Below the pieces are notes generated by a model. That model was not told where the DNA came from, did no database searches, and was given only the letters and a program-made list of their open reading frames with translations. Source: Methanoculleus caldifontis (GTDB lineage: Archaea > Halobacteriota > Methanomicrobia > Methanomicrobiales > Methanoculleaceae). From it: a stretch of 64,000 nt of DNA. Location of the stretch: contig NZ_WBKO01000001.1 in the NCBI RefSeq assembly GCF_032842345.1, positions 496,001 through 560,000 on the forward strand, in the 5' to 3' direction. The position numbers and the translations under genes are program-made. Positions 43,968 through 52,537 of this stretch are shown one piece after another (the stretch's first letter is position 1; every line of letters begins with the position of its first letter).

Positions 43968-45022
43968 GACCTGAGTCCGAAGACGGCGTGATGTCGCTCG
44001 ACTTCCTCGCGGGGTTCACGATCTTCATGCTCGCCCTGATCATGGTCGTGAGCATGGTGCCGGGGCTCCTTGCAGGCCTCGAGAGCAGCGGCATCGACTA
44101 CGATGCCGTCGCCTACCGGACAGGGGTGATCCTGGTCGAGGACCCCGGCTGGCCGGTCTATCCCCCCTGGGAGATGAACGATGCGTCCCACAAAGGCGAG
44201 ATCCAGCGGATCGGCCTTGCGGTCTCAAAGGAGACCCCGAACGTCCTCCTCTCGACGAAGGTCGATAAGCTCTTTGAGGCGGGGTTCTTCGCCCCGGAGG
44301 ACTACCGCAACAAGGCGATCTTCGGGGATATCCCTTACTCGTATAACTTCTCGCTCAATATCTCGCAGGCCGGGGGGAATTATGAGCTCAAGCAGACCGG
44401 CAGCCCTCTCCCTCCCGGCTACGGCTATATCCGCCGGGTGGTGAAGATCAAGGAGCCGGGAGTGGCGAACGTCGGATATAGCAATAGTTATACTGCAGCC
44501 GATCCTTTGAGCCCGGCCCGGACATTTACCATTCGGCTCGACTTCAACCAGCTGCTGGACCCGAAGCGGGGGCCGGCGTACCGAATCGATCCGAGAACCG
44601 AGCCGGTGACGGTGAAAATCGACCTCGACAATTACCTCGTCTCTCCTCACGCTGAAGCAACGCTCCAGAACGTGACGTTCTGGAAGATGGACCCGACGAG
44701 GCCGAATCCCCGGTTCACCCGGATCCCGTTCTCGTATAACGATATGGACTCGAATCTCTACACCCTCACCCTCAACAGTGGCCCAAGCAACCTCGTGCCG
44801 GCCCAACCGGTCAGAGGGAGCATCGCCCTTGAATTGCAGCCGGCCGCCACCTCGCAGTTCACCCTGGACCAGAACAGCATCCTGGATATCCGGTTCGCCT
44901 TTCAAGAAGCTGCAGAGGATGAGCCGCAGCACACCAGCATCAACGGCACCTACCTCTACGACTACGGTAACGTGGACCTTCCTCCCCTGAAGATCGGGGT
45001 TCTGGAGGTTGCCATATGGTGA
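43964..45022 (+). CDS. Pilin-like membrane protein, 352 residues
   Basis: A short charged leader (MRPESEDG) precedes a hydrophobic helix (VMSLDFLAGFTIFMLALIM) and a large exposed domain rich in N, Y and P. This is the layout of archaeal type IV pilin-like proteins with class III signal peptides, although the protein is longer than usual. Overlaps of 4 and 7 bases join it to its neighbours. Related proteins exist in haloarchaea and methanogens as unnamed DUF families; function is unknown. Confidence 0.65.
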   Translation: MRPESEDGVMSLDFLAGFTIFMLALIMVVSMVPGLLAGLESSGIDYDAVAYRTGVILVEDPGWPVYPPWEMNDASHKGEIQRIGLAVSKETPNVLLSTKVDKLFEAGFFAPEDYRNKAIFGDIPYSYNFSLNISQAGGNYELKQTGSPLPPGYGYIRRVVKIKEPGVANVGYSNSYTAADPLSPARTFTIRLDFNQLLDPKRGPAYRIDPRTEPVTVKIDLDNYLVSPHAEATLQNVTFWKMDPTRPNPRFTRIPFSYNDMDSNLYTLTLNSGPSNLVPAQPVRGSIALELQPAATSQFTLDQNSILDIRFAFQEAAEDEPQHTSINGTYLYDYGNVDLPPLKIGVLEVAIW

Positions 45023-45534
45023 ACGATAGAGGACAGATCTACACGATGGAGGGCGTCGCAGCCGGGCTCATCATGCTCCTCACCGCGTATATCGTCATCA
45101 GCACGACGAGCATCTACACGCCTGGCGATACGCACATCCCGGACATGCAGCTTGAGCAGCTCGGGAGCGACGTCCTCGCGATGATGGATACGCCGGATAC
45201 TAACGGGGGTGAGAGCAGGCTGATCGAGCTCGTCAGAGGTGGGACCGGGACCGGTGACGCGCTCCGAGATGAGTTCCTCGCCGGCTGCAAGATGCGATCC
45301 GGGGGTCCGGACGACGACCTCCGGGCCCAGGTCTACCTCTCCTACAGGACTTCGGGTGGCAGCGTGAAGATGATCCCGCTCTCCTCGACGGATCCGGAGT
45401 TTACGGGGCGGGAGAACACCGTGCGGGTGACCCGGTGGGTGCAATTGCAGACAAGACCTACGACAGGTATGCCAGGCGATATGGCTCTCCGCCCCCAGGC
45501 CGTCCTCGTGGAGGTGCTCTTATGGCGTGCATGA
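45016..45534 (+). CDS. Pilin-like membrane protein, 172 residues (DUF7288-like)
   Basis: MVNDRGQIYTMEGVAAGLIMLL shows a charged leader, a Gly-Gln processing-like junction and a helix with glutamate early in it, as in class III signal peptides. The rest is soluble and predicted exposed. I relate it to the DUF7288-type proteins by pattern; this needs a profile search. It overlaps both neighbours. Confidence 0.6.
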   Translation: MVNDRGQIYTMEGVAAGLIMLLTAYIVISTTSIYTPGDTHIPDMQLEQLGSDVLAMMDTPDTNGGESRLIELVRGGTGTGDALRDEFLAGCKMRSGGPDDDLRAQVYLSYRTSGGSVKMIPLSSTDPEFTGRENTVRVTRWVQLQTRPTTGMPGDMALRPQAVLVEVLLWRA

Positions 45535-45905
45535 ACGAAGAAGGGCAGTGGATCGTCCTGATGGGCCTCCTCGTCGCCGTGGGGCTGTTCTTCCTCGCGC
45601 TGATCATCAACCAGTCGGCGCTTGTCGGGCAGACGACCGCGGAGGGGGTGCTCGAGTTCCCGAAGAACGACATCCGGGACCTGCGGTCGGCGATCTTCGA
45701 CTACACCAAGGGATTCGGCAATGTCGATAACATCAGTAGCAGATCCGTTCAAGATGACATCACCATGATCTCTCTCGAACGGAAGAACGCCGTGGTGAGT
45801 TTCACGGTCGGAGAGAAGATGGACGTCTCCGGGCGCTGGCTCCACCCGGTCCAGATCCACTACAACAACGGGGTGACGGAGTACGATGAGACCGCGTATC
45901 ACTGA
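45522..45905 (+). CDS. Pilin-like membrane protein, 127 residues
   Basis: MACMNEEGQWIVLMGLLVAV shows the same EEG-Q leader and helix as the other cassette genes. The start could be the ATG at 45522 or 45531. The exposed part is short. Its 5' end overlaps the previous gene by 13 bases. Confidence 0.6.
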   Translation: MACMNEEGQWIVLMGLLVAVGLFFLALIINQSALVGQTTAEGVLEFPKNDIRDLRSAIFDYTKGFGNVDNISSRSVQDDITMISLERKNAVVSFTVGEKMDVSGRWLHPVQIHYNNGVTEYDETAYH

Positions 45906-46332
45906 ACCGATGAACGAGGAGGGCGTCACCCGACTCATGGAGTACATCATCATCACCGGCGTGCTGCTCGTGCTGATGATCGTGATGATGTTCACCGTCA
46001 ACGCCGTCCTCATGGAAGGGCCGGCGGACAAGCTCCGCTACCACGCTTTCGTGGACATCGGGAACGGGGTCAGCACCCGGATCGTCGACCTCTATGTCAT
46101 CGCGCCCGGCAACGGGACCATCGCGACGAAGTTCGACATCCCCGACGAGGTTGCCGGAAGGGACTACTTTGTGGACGTGGGGATGGCGGGTGCGAGCCAG
46201 GCGATCCGGGTGCAGGGTGGCAACATCCAGAGCAGCGTCGCCATCGGCGGCATCGGGGCGACGCGGGGCGTCGTCGGCAACACCACCGGCGCGGGATGGA
46301 ACATGATTCAGTACGATTCCAAGGGATTTTAG
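45886..46332 (+). CDS. Pilin-like membrane protein, 148 residues
   Basis: The helix EYIIITGVLLVLMIVMMFTV follows a short acidic leader MNEEGVTRL, the same pattern as its neighbours. The start is either 45886, overlapping the previous gene by 20 bases, or the ATG at 45910, which gives the shorter leader shared by the cassette. A glycine-rich exposed segment is seen near the C-terminus. Confidence 0.6.
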   Translation: MRPRITEPMNEEGVTRLMEYIIITGVLLVLMIVMMFTVNAVLMEGPADKLRYHAFVDIGNGVSTRIVDLYVIAPGNGTIATKFDIPDEVAGRDYFVDVGMAGASQAIRVQGGNIQSSVAIGGIGATRGVVGNTTGAGWNMIQYDSKGF

Positions 46333-46347
46333 GGGAGAGAGATATCC

Positions 46348-47109
46348 GTGATGATGAATGAGAAGGCGGTCTCCGAGGCGATCGGGTTTGTCCTGATCCT
46401 CGGGATCGTCATCAGCGGCATCGGCCTCGTTACGCTCTACGGCTACCCGGTGCTCGTCAAGGAGCAGAGCAACACCGACGTGAAGAACATGGAGCGGGCG
46501 ATGATCGTCATCCAGAACGACATGAAGAGCCTCTGCTTCAAGAATGTCCCCTACAAGGAGACGTCGCTCCAGGTGAGCGGGGGGACGCTCGAGGTGATCG
46601 ATGCCGGCAGCTCAGCACCAACATTCGAGATCTCTTGTGACGGTTTCGGACCGGTTGAGTTCCACCCCGGCGGACTGGTCTACCGGTCCGACCGTGGCAC
46701 CGAAGTGATCACACTCGAGAACGGTGCGGTGATGAAGCGTCAGGAGGACTCGACGGGTTCGGTGATGCTTGCCGAGCCGCGGTGGTTCTACGATGTCAAT
46801 CCGGTGACGGGCGAAAAGACGTTTGTCATCTATATCATGAACATCAGCACCGACGAGACAACGGCAAAATCCGGGATGGCTACAGTGAGGATGAGCCTGG
46901 AAGGTACAATCCCACATATGCCTCCAGGTGACGCCGTCGACGTCATGGTGCGGTATACCGGGGACACCGAAAACGATCTTACCACAGCATGGGAGAACTA
47001 CCTGACGGGCGGTTCGCCGGGTATGAGTGGATCGGGCGGCATCTACACCCTGGCGGGGGTAAAGAAGCTCATCGTCAAAGAGTACAGGATCAAGATCCAC
47101 GGGGTCTAG
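46348..47109 (+). CDS. Archaeal type IV pilin-like protein, 253 residues (DUF7289-like)
   Basis: MMMNEKAVSEAIGFVLILGI is very close to the N-terminus of archaeal type IV pilins (KAVSPVIGxILMV in haloarchaea). A short charged leader is followed by a single hydrophobic helix and a large exposed domain ending in a glycine/serine stretch and a basic tail. GAGAGAGA-like purines precede the ATG. It is the last gene of the cassette. Confidence 0.7.
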   Translation: MMMNEKAVSEAIGFVLILGIVISGIGLVTLYGYPVLVKEQSNTDVKNMERAMIVIQNDMKSLCFKNVPYKETSLQVSGGTLEVIDAGSSAPTFEISCDGFGPVEFHPGGLVYRSDRGTEVITLENGAVMKRQEDSTGSVMLAEPRWFYDVNPVTGEKTFVIYIMNISTDETTAKSGMATVRMSLEGTIPHMPPGDAVDVMVRYTGDTENDLTTAWENYLTGGSPGMSGSGGIYTLAGVKKLIVKEYRIKIHGV

Positions 47110-47215
47110 CGTTTTTCATCCCCTGGCCCCTGGGGAAGAGAGCGACCGCCCTCTCTTCCTGCCATGCGGCCGTGCCTCTTGCCAGACAAGAAGTTACGGG
47201 CGCAAAAAAGAGAAC

Positions 47216-47572
47216 TCAGAGATACCGGTTCTTCCTGAGCCACTCGACCTGGGGTTTCGTGTAGCGGTAGACGATATCGCACTTCTCGTCCTGGAAACTC
47301 CAGGGGACGACCACCAGGACATCGCCTTCCCGTATCCAGACCTTCTTCTTGATCTTGCCCTTGATCCGCCCGGTACGCGTCACCCCGTCGAAACAGCGGA
47401 TCTTGATGTGGTTTGCCCCGAGCATCAGTTCGGCGCTGCCGAACATCTCTCGATTCCTCTTGTTTGGAAGGCGCACGCGGATAACTTCTTCCCCCGCCCC
47501 GGCAGCCCCGGACTCGGGTTTACGCTTTGTAGCATCCGTCAGTTCATCAACTCCGTTTTTTAGAGCGTTCAA
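47216..47572 (-). CDS. Translation initiation factor 1A
   Basis: 118 residues. The OB fold VIRVRLPNKRNREMFGSAELMLGAN and GRIKGKIKKKVWIREGDVLVV match aIF1A. The basic/acidic N-terminus is normal. The start is uncertain: a TTG at 47572 gives the full N-terminus, but a TATA-like TATAAATA (47587-47594) lies close to it. It helps assemble the initiation complex on the small subunit. Confidence 0.93.
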   Translation of the reverse strand: MNALKNGVDELTDATKRKPESGAAGAGEEVIRVRLPNKRNREMFGSAELMLGANHIKIRCFDGVTRTGRIKGKIKKKVWIREGDVLVVVPWSFQDEKCDIVYRYTKPQVEWLRKNRYL

Positions 47573-47649
47573 ATTTTCGTGCGTTCTATTTATACAGCTG
47601 CTAGTTTATCAAATATTCTCCCCGATACAGCGGTGCCACCGGGACGGTT

Positions 47650-48357
47650 ATGTATATTGCCGGGACCATCTACCTGCACGGGGTAACACTCATGGCATGC
47701 CTGGACCCACCACGCGGAGCCTATCTCACTTACGTCATCCAGGGGCTCATTCTCCTGAGCGCGGTCTCGAGCGTCACAACGGGGAGGTACTTCCTCGGGT
47801 TCCTCGCGGGGGTCACCTTCATCCTCGCACTGGTGCCGGCCGTCGTGCAGAGGAACACGCCCCTCTGCCTGCCCTGGGAGGTCCATTTCCTGATCGCCGT
47901 CTCCCTGTATCTCCACATCATGGGGCACGTCGGGGACTACTACGTCACCTTCGCGCCCTACTACGACAAACTCGCCCATTTCGTCGCCTCGATCACCGTC
48001 GCCCTCCTCTCCATCTCCCTTGCGGCCCTCGCGGAGCACCAGGGGCTTGTTCGGCTGACGAGACCGGCGCTCGCGGTTTTCGTCCTGGTATCCACCCTGG
48101 CGGCGGGGGTGGTCTGGGAGATCTACGAGTTCGTGGTCGACCAGGCTCTCGGGACGGGCCTCCAGCTCGGGAACACCGACACCATGCTGGATCTCATCGT
48201 GGATTTCATCGGAGCGGCGATCATTTCGGGGATCGTTGCTTTCGCACCCGAATCCTCCCTGAAACTCCAGTTCACCGGAAAACTCGATGAAATATCCCCG
48301 GACCTCGAGCCGGGCAGTATGCAGGGCGGAGCACCGGATCCGGTCGAAAGCCGCTGA
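47650..48357 (+). CDS. DUF2238-like integral membrane protein
   Basis: 235 residues with about six helices. YDKLAHFVASITVALLSISL and the pattern WEIYEFVVDQALGTGLQLGN followed by DLIVDFIGAAI are typical of the DUF2238/YjdF family, whose function is unknown. A later ATG at 47692 would remove 14 residues. Confidence 0.8.
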   Translation: MYIAGTIYLHGVTLMACLDPPRGAYLTYVIQGLILLSAVSSVTTGRYFLGFLAGVTFILALVPAVVQRNTPLCLPWEVHFLIAVSLYLHIMGHVGDYYVTFAPYYDKLAHFVASITVALLSISLAALAEHQGLVRLTRPALAVFVLVSTLAAGVVWEIYEFVVDQALGTGLQLGNTDTMLDLIVDFIGAAIISGIVAFAPESSLKLQFTGKLDEISPDLEPGSMQGGAPDPVESR

Positions 48358-48415
48358 TCCTGCCCCCCTCAACAGATCGAATCGTATTAATATAAAAAAA
48401 GTAGAATAAAATACA

Positions 48416-49366
48416 GTGATCCTGAGCGCCCCCAGCACAAAACAGATGGCATTATTCATGCTCGTCATGCTTCCGTCGATGACCGGCTATATGGCCTGGG
48501 AAGCACGGGCGGTCGAGGTGACCGTGCTCGAGATCGACGGGGCACCCGAAGGCGTCGTCTTCATCACCGATCCCCACATCCAGGACTCGAACATCGACCA
48601 CGTCAGGAAAGTGATCGGCGAGGTCAACCGCTTAAACCCCTCGCTCGTCCTGATCGGCGGCGACTTCGTCACCGGCCACGAGTCGGATTTCTCCTCCCAG
48701 ACCGTGTGGCGGTCGCTCAATGCCCCGGCCTACGCCGTGCTTGGGAACCACGACTACGGGGTGGGCATCGACGGCCCGACGGGAGTCGAGCGGCTGCTCG
48801 CCACCCGGGCCTACGCCGCGGTCACCGCGGACGGATATGACGTCTCCGGCTTGAACGACGGTTCCGCCGACGTCGCGTTTGCCGACGCGCTCGAGAAGGC
48901 GCTCGAGGAGAACGGCGTGAATGTCCTCCGCAACGAACACGTCCGGGTCTCTGTCGGAGGGAAGGAGATGGTCATCGTCGGGCTCGACGACGGCTGGGCC
49001 GGGATGACGAACCCGCCCGACGTGCCGGCGACCGACGCGTTCACGCTCTACCTCATCCACGAACCGTCCTGCAGGGCCGACTGGGACGCCGACCTCATCC
49101 TCGCCGGGCACACCCACGGCGGCCAGTTCCTCCCCCCGATCGTCAAACAGTTGAACGACTTCGGGATAGTCGAACTTGCAGGCCTCTTTGCCAGGGACGG
49201 AAAGACCCCGGCCTACATCTCCCGCGGGATGTGCAGCGCAAGTTTCGCAGGGGTGGACCTCCGGTTCAACTGCCGGCCCGAGATCGTCCTGATCAACCCG
49301 ACAGAGGAGCAGCTCCGCACTCTCAACGGCTCTGCGAACACGGTTCGGGTGACCCGCACGGCGTGA
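48416..49366 (+). CDS. Membrane-anchored metallophosphoesterase
   Basis: 316 residues. One N-terminal hydrophobic segment is followed by the calcineurin-like motifs TDPHI, GGDFV, GNHDYG and LAGHTHGGQ. It resembles the YkuE/LpxG group, which hydrolyses lipid-linked or nucleotide phosphoesters outside or at the membrane. The start is a GTG at 48416 or the ATG at 48446; a TATA-like TTAATATAAA is at 48388-48397. Confidence 0.88.
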   Translation: MILSAPSTKQMALFMLVMLPSMTGYMAWEARAVEVTVLEIDGAPEGVVFITDPHIQDSNIDHVRKVIGEVNRLNPSLVLIGGDFVTGHESDFSSQTVWRSLNAPAYAVLGNHDYGVGIDGPTGVERLLATRAYAAVTADGYDVSGLNDGSADVAFADALEKALEENGVNVLRNEHVRVSVGGKEMVIVGLDDGWAGMTNPPDVPATDAFTLYLIHEPSCRADWDADLILAGHTHGGQFLPPIVKQLNDFGIVELAGLFARDGKTPAYISRGMCSASFAGVDLRFNCRPEIVLINPTEEQLRTLNGSANTVRVTRTA

Positions 49367-49435
49367 GCGGGGGGCCTGCCGGCCACCCGCGGGCCGACCC
49401 CGCAAATTAAATAGATCTTCCCCCACTCTCCGCCG

Positions 49436-50818
49436 ATGGTCTCTCGTGCCGGCAGGCGGTATACGCTCCTTGCAGTCGCACTCGGATCCTCGCTTGCGCC
49501 GTTCATGGTCGCCGGGCTCACCGTGGCGATCCCGACCGTGGGCGAGGAGTTCGCGACGGACCCGGTGACCCTGAGCTGGATCCCGACCGCCTTTTTCCTC
49601 GCCGCGGCCATGTTTCTGATACCGTTCGGGAGGATCGCCGATATCTACGGGATGAAGCGGCTCTTCCTGATCGGCCTTGCCGTATACCTCGTCTCCGCCC
49701 TCATCGCCGCCCTCGCCCCGACGGCGGCTGTCCTCATCGGCGCCAGGTTCTTCACCGGCGCCGGGGCCGCGATGATCTTTGCCACATCCTTCGCTCTCCT
49801 CGGGCTCGTCCTTCCCGACAGCGAGCGGGGGACCGCTCTCGGCATCAACATCGCCGCCAGTTTTGCCGGGTTCGCGCTGGGGTTCCTCGCTGGCGGCCTC
49901 CTCACCTACTACAGCACCTGGCGGGTGCTCTTTCTGGTACCCCTGCCCGTCGCCCTGCTCGCCATCGGGATCATCCGGCAAAACCTGCCCGGCGAGTGCG
50001 CTCTGTCGGGAGGAACGCGCCCGGACCTCCCCGGCATCGTCCTCAGCACGACGACGATTCTCCTCGTCATGGTCGGGCTCTCCACCCTGCCGGCGATGCA
50101 GGGTGCCGCCGCCCTCGCCGCCGGGTTCGCGGCGCTCGCCGCCTTCATCACCCGCGAGACCCGGACCAGAGATCCGATCCTCGATCTCCGCCTCCTCTCG
50201 CACAACCTGCCGCTCGCTCTTGCGAACGGTGCTGTCCTGATCTACACCGCGGCATCGTTCGCCTCCATCTACCTCTTCAGCCTGTACTTCCAGTACGTCC
50301 AGGGATTCGACGCCCGGCTGGCCGGGGGTATACTCCTCGCCACGAGCCTGATCACGGCGTCCCTGGTCGGGTACGCCGGCCGGCTCTCGGACCGGGGGAG
50401 CCCGACCGGGGTCGCGATGGCCGGCATCGCGATGACGGTCGCGGGTCTTGCAGTCCTCTCGTTCATCGGCCCGGCCATGCCCGTATCCGTCGCCGTTCTT
50501 GCGCTGGCGCTCCTCGTGGCGGGGACGGCATTCTTTCAGCCGCCGGTCTACAGCACCGTTATCGGGGCGGCCGAACGAGCGATGTACGGCGTGGCCGCGG
50601 GGCTCGTGGAGACGATGCGGCTCCTCGGCATGACCGTCAGCATGGCCGTGACCATCGTCGCCTTCGCCTTCTTCTTCGGAAGCACGGAGATCGCCGGCGA
50701 GAACGCCCCCCGGTTGCTCGAGAGCATGCAGGTGCTCTTCCGCATCTACTTTGTTCTTGCCGTGGCGAGCCTCCCCGTCACCTATCTTGCCGGGCGAGCC
50801 GGGGGGAGCGCCCCGTAG
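49436..50818 (+). CDS. MFS multidrug efflux transporter, DHA2-type
   Basis: 460 residues with about 12-14 helices. The motif GRIADIYGMKRLFLIGL between helices 2 and 3 is the MFS signature A, and RFFTGAGAAMIFATS and GLVLPDSERGTALGI follow the EmrB/QacA pattern. It probably exports hydrophobic drugs by proton exchange. The gene is convergent with the nuclease gene 8 bases away. Confidence 0.9.
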   Translation: MVSRAGRRYTLLAVALGSSLAPFMVAGLTVAIPTVGEEFATDPVTLSWIPTAFFLAAAMFLIPFGRIADIYGMKRLFLIGLAVYLVSALIAALAPTAAVLIGARFFTGAGAAMIFATSFALLGLVLPDSERGTALGINIAASFAGFALGFLAGGLLTYYSTWRVLFLVPLPVALLAIGIIRQNLPGECALSGGTRPDLPGIVLSTTTILLVMVGLSTLPAMQGAAALAAGFAALAAFITRETRTRDPILDLRLLSHNLPLALANGAVLIYTAASFASIYLFSLYFQYVQGFDARLAGGILLATSLITASLVGYAGRLSDRGSPTGVAMAGIAMTVAGLAVLSFIGPAMPVSVAVLALALLVAGTAFFQPPVYSTVIGAAERAMYGVAAGLVETMRLLGMTVSMAVTIVAFAFFFGSTEIAGENAPRLLESMQVLFRIYFVLAVASLPVTYLAGRAGGSAP

Positions 50819-50826
50819 CCCGAGGC

Positions 50827-51657
50827 TTACGGCTCGAGGATCGCACGCGCCCGGCCGGCGACCAGGAGCGTCTCCGGGAGGGAGAGGCCTGAACTATGCG
50901 CGATTACCCCCGCATCGCCATAGGCGACCTGCTTTGCCGTGACAAAACCGGCGGCGGCCAGTCGTGCGGAGACGGACGGGCTCACCCCCGAGACGATCGT
51001 GACCGGGTAGGACTGCGTTTCCTCTATCATCGTCCTGAGGTTCTTCTCGGCCGGGTAATCCCACCCGATCTGCCCGATCCCCCGGCAGGCTGCGTAGCGT
51101 TTTGCATGCTCGGAGAGTTTGGTGTTGCAGACGATCAGGGCGCCGTCGATCGAGACGGGACACCGCCCGGACCGGAACCCCTCCTGGAGATCCTCGACGA
51201 TCGCCCGGGCGATCCGACCTTCATCGAGGCCGGTCATCCGGTGGTGGCTCACGTGATGTTTCACCTCGACAAAGAGGGTGGTGCCGTCCCTGTGGGCGAC
51301 GGCGTCCACCTCGTGCTCCCCGCACCGGCCGGCGAGGATGCACCCGGTCTCCACCCGGTAGCCGTGCTCCCGGAGGAGAACCCTGACGAACTCCTCGAAA
51401 TCCGGCTTCGGGCGGAGGAGAGCGAGCGCCCGCCGGAGGTTGGTCCGGTGGCGGACGGCAGGCCGAACCGCTCGGGCCCGGGTACGGATCAGCCGGAGGA
51501 CCCCGGCGGTCCGCACACCGTCCGGCACCGAGGCCTCGATCTCGCCGGCGATCCGGTCGGCGTCCTCTCCGCGGAGTCCGAGGTTTTCAAGTGTCCGCCG
51601 GACCTTCGTGCGATCGAACCGCTGCCGGCTGCCGTCGGCCTTCGTGACGTGCTTCAT
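50827..51657 (-). CDS. ATP-cone domain fused to Mrr-type restriction endonuclease
   Basis: 276 residues. An ATP-cone (about 3-85, with KADGSRQRFDRTKVRRTL at the start) is followed by an Mrr-like nuclease core (about 88-205) with FEEFVRVLLREHGYRVE, then HEVDAVAHRDGTTLFVEVKHH, which gives the D and ExK active site. The C-terminal part (GVSPSVSARLAAAGFVTAKQ) looks like a helix-hairpin-helix region. The ATP-cone senses nucleotides in ribonucleotide reductases; here it may gate DNA cleavage. No methylase is adjacent, so it is not a simple restriction pair. Confidence 0.8.
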   Translation of the reverse strand: MKHVTKADGSRQRFDRTKVRRTLENLGLRGEDADRIAGEIEASVPDGVRTAGVLRLIRTRARAVRPAVRHRTNLRRALALLRPKPDFEEFVRVLLREHGYRVETGCILAGRCGEHEVDAVAHRDGTTLFVEVKHHVSHHRMTGLDEGRIARAIVEDLQEGFRSGRCPVSIDGALIVCNTKLSEHAKRYAACRGIGQIGWDYPAEKNLRTMIEETQSYPVTIVSGVSPSVSARLAAAGFVTAKQVAYGDAGVIAHSSGLSLPETLLVAGRARAILEP

Positions 51658-51720
51658 CCGGTACGGGATCTCGGCCCCAGAAGCAAAAAGCGTTCGCTAC
51701 CGGGCTCTCCGGCAGCGCGC

Positions 51721-52428
51721 TCACTGGGTGATCGTGATCACCTTGAACTCGACGATCGACGAGGGTCCGGGGCTCGTTCCGGTCGTCGGATCGGTCGTCT
51801 GGGTGCTCGCCCCTCCCGCGTAGCCGTACTCGGCGCCCTGGAAGACGAGCCCGGAGGTCTTCTCGACAACCCAGCGGTAGTGCGCGATCGGCTCGAGCCC
51901 CGGCGGAGTCGTGCTCTGCAGCACGAAGGCCGGGACGATCTCGCCCGTCGGGAAAGTATACCCGGTCTCGCCCACCACCGTCACCTCCTGGCCATTCGGC
52001 CCGGGCTGGAGGTTCTCGAGGTCGATGAAGAGCAGGCCCGGCCGGTTCTCCTCGCCGAGGGTGTAGGTCCATGGGGTCTCCCCCGGCGGGACGCCGGGGG
52101 TGAGCGGGCTCGTCATCGTGGTCACGCCCGAGTAGGTGTTCCCGTCGACCGACTGCAGGACGACCGATTTGACGAATTCCCCGGCATAGGGCGGCTTTTC
52201 GAACTCGGCATCCGGTCCGGTTCTCGGGTTCGACGTCGGGTCGATCCACCAGACCTCGTCGAGCGTGATCGTCGTCCCGGGCGTGTACCAGGCGGGGAGC
52301 TGGTTGAGCACGTCCGCCCCGTACATCCCGCGAACCCCTGCCGATGCGGCCGGGACCATGGCAGCCCCGACAATGGAGAGAATGATAAGGACCCGGAGAA
52401 GGTTCCAGGCCACGCTTCCGGCACTCAT
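51721..52428 (-). CDS. Secreted protein of unknown function
   Basis: 235 residues with a clear signal peptide (VLIILSIVGAAMVPAASAG). The mature protein is beta-rich, with many G, P and T residues and no cysteine cluster. It was not recognised as a known family. No ABC or peptidase partner is adjacent. Confidence 0.7.
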   Translation of the reverse strand: MSAGSVAWNLLRVLIILSIVGAAMVPAASAGVRGMYGADVLNQLPAWYTPGTTITLDEVWWIDPTSNPRTGPDAEFEKPPYAGEFVKSVVLQSVDGNTYSGVTTMTSPLTPGVPPGETPWTYTLGEENRPGLLFIDLENLQPGPNGQEVTVVGETGYTFPTGEIVPAFVLQSTTPPGLEPIAHYRWVVEKTSGLVFQGAEYGYAGGASTQTTDPTTGTSPGPSSIVEFKVITITQ

Positions 52429-52537
52429 ACCACCGCCTCACCTCATTCTGGTGGGGCCCCATCCGCGCGGGCGCATATAATAGTTGCGGGCAGGCTCGTC
52501 ATTATCTGGTCCGGCATCCTATAGAACCCGCGAGCAG

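Noticed and set aside
47216-47572. Possible shorter aIF1A starting after the TATA box
   Set aside because: No in-frame ATG or GTG follows before the OB fold, so the TTG at 47572 was kept despite its position near the TATA box.
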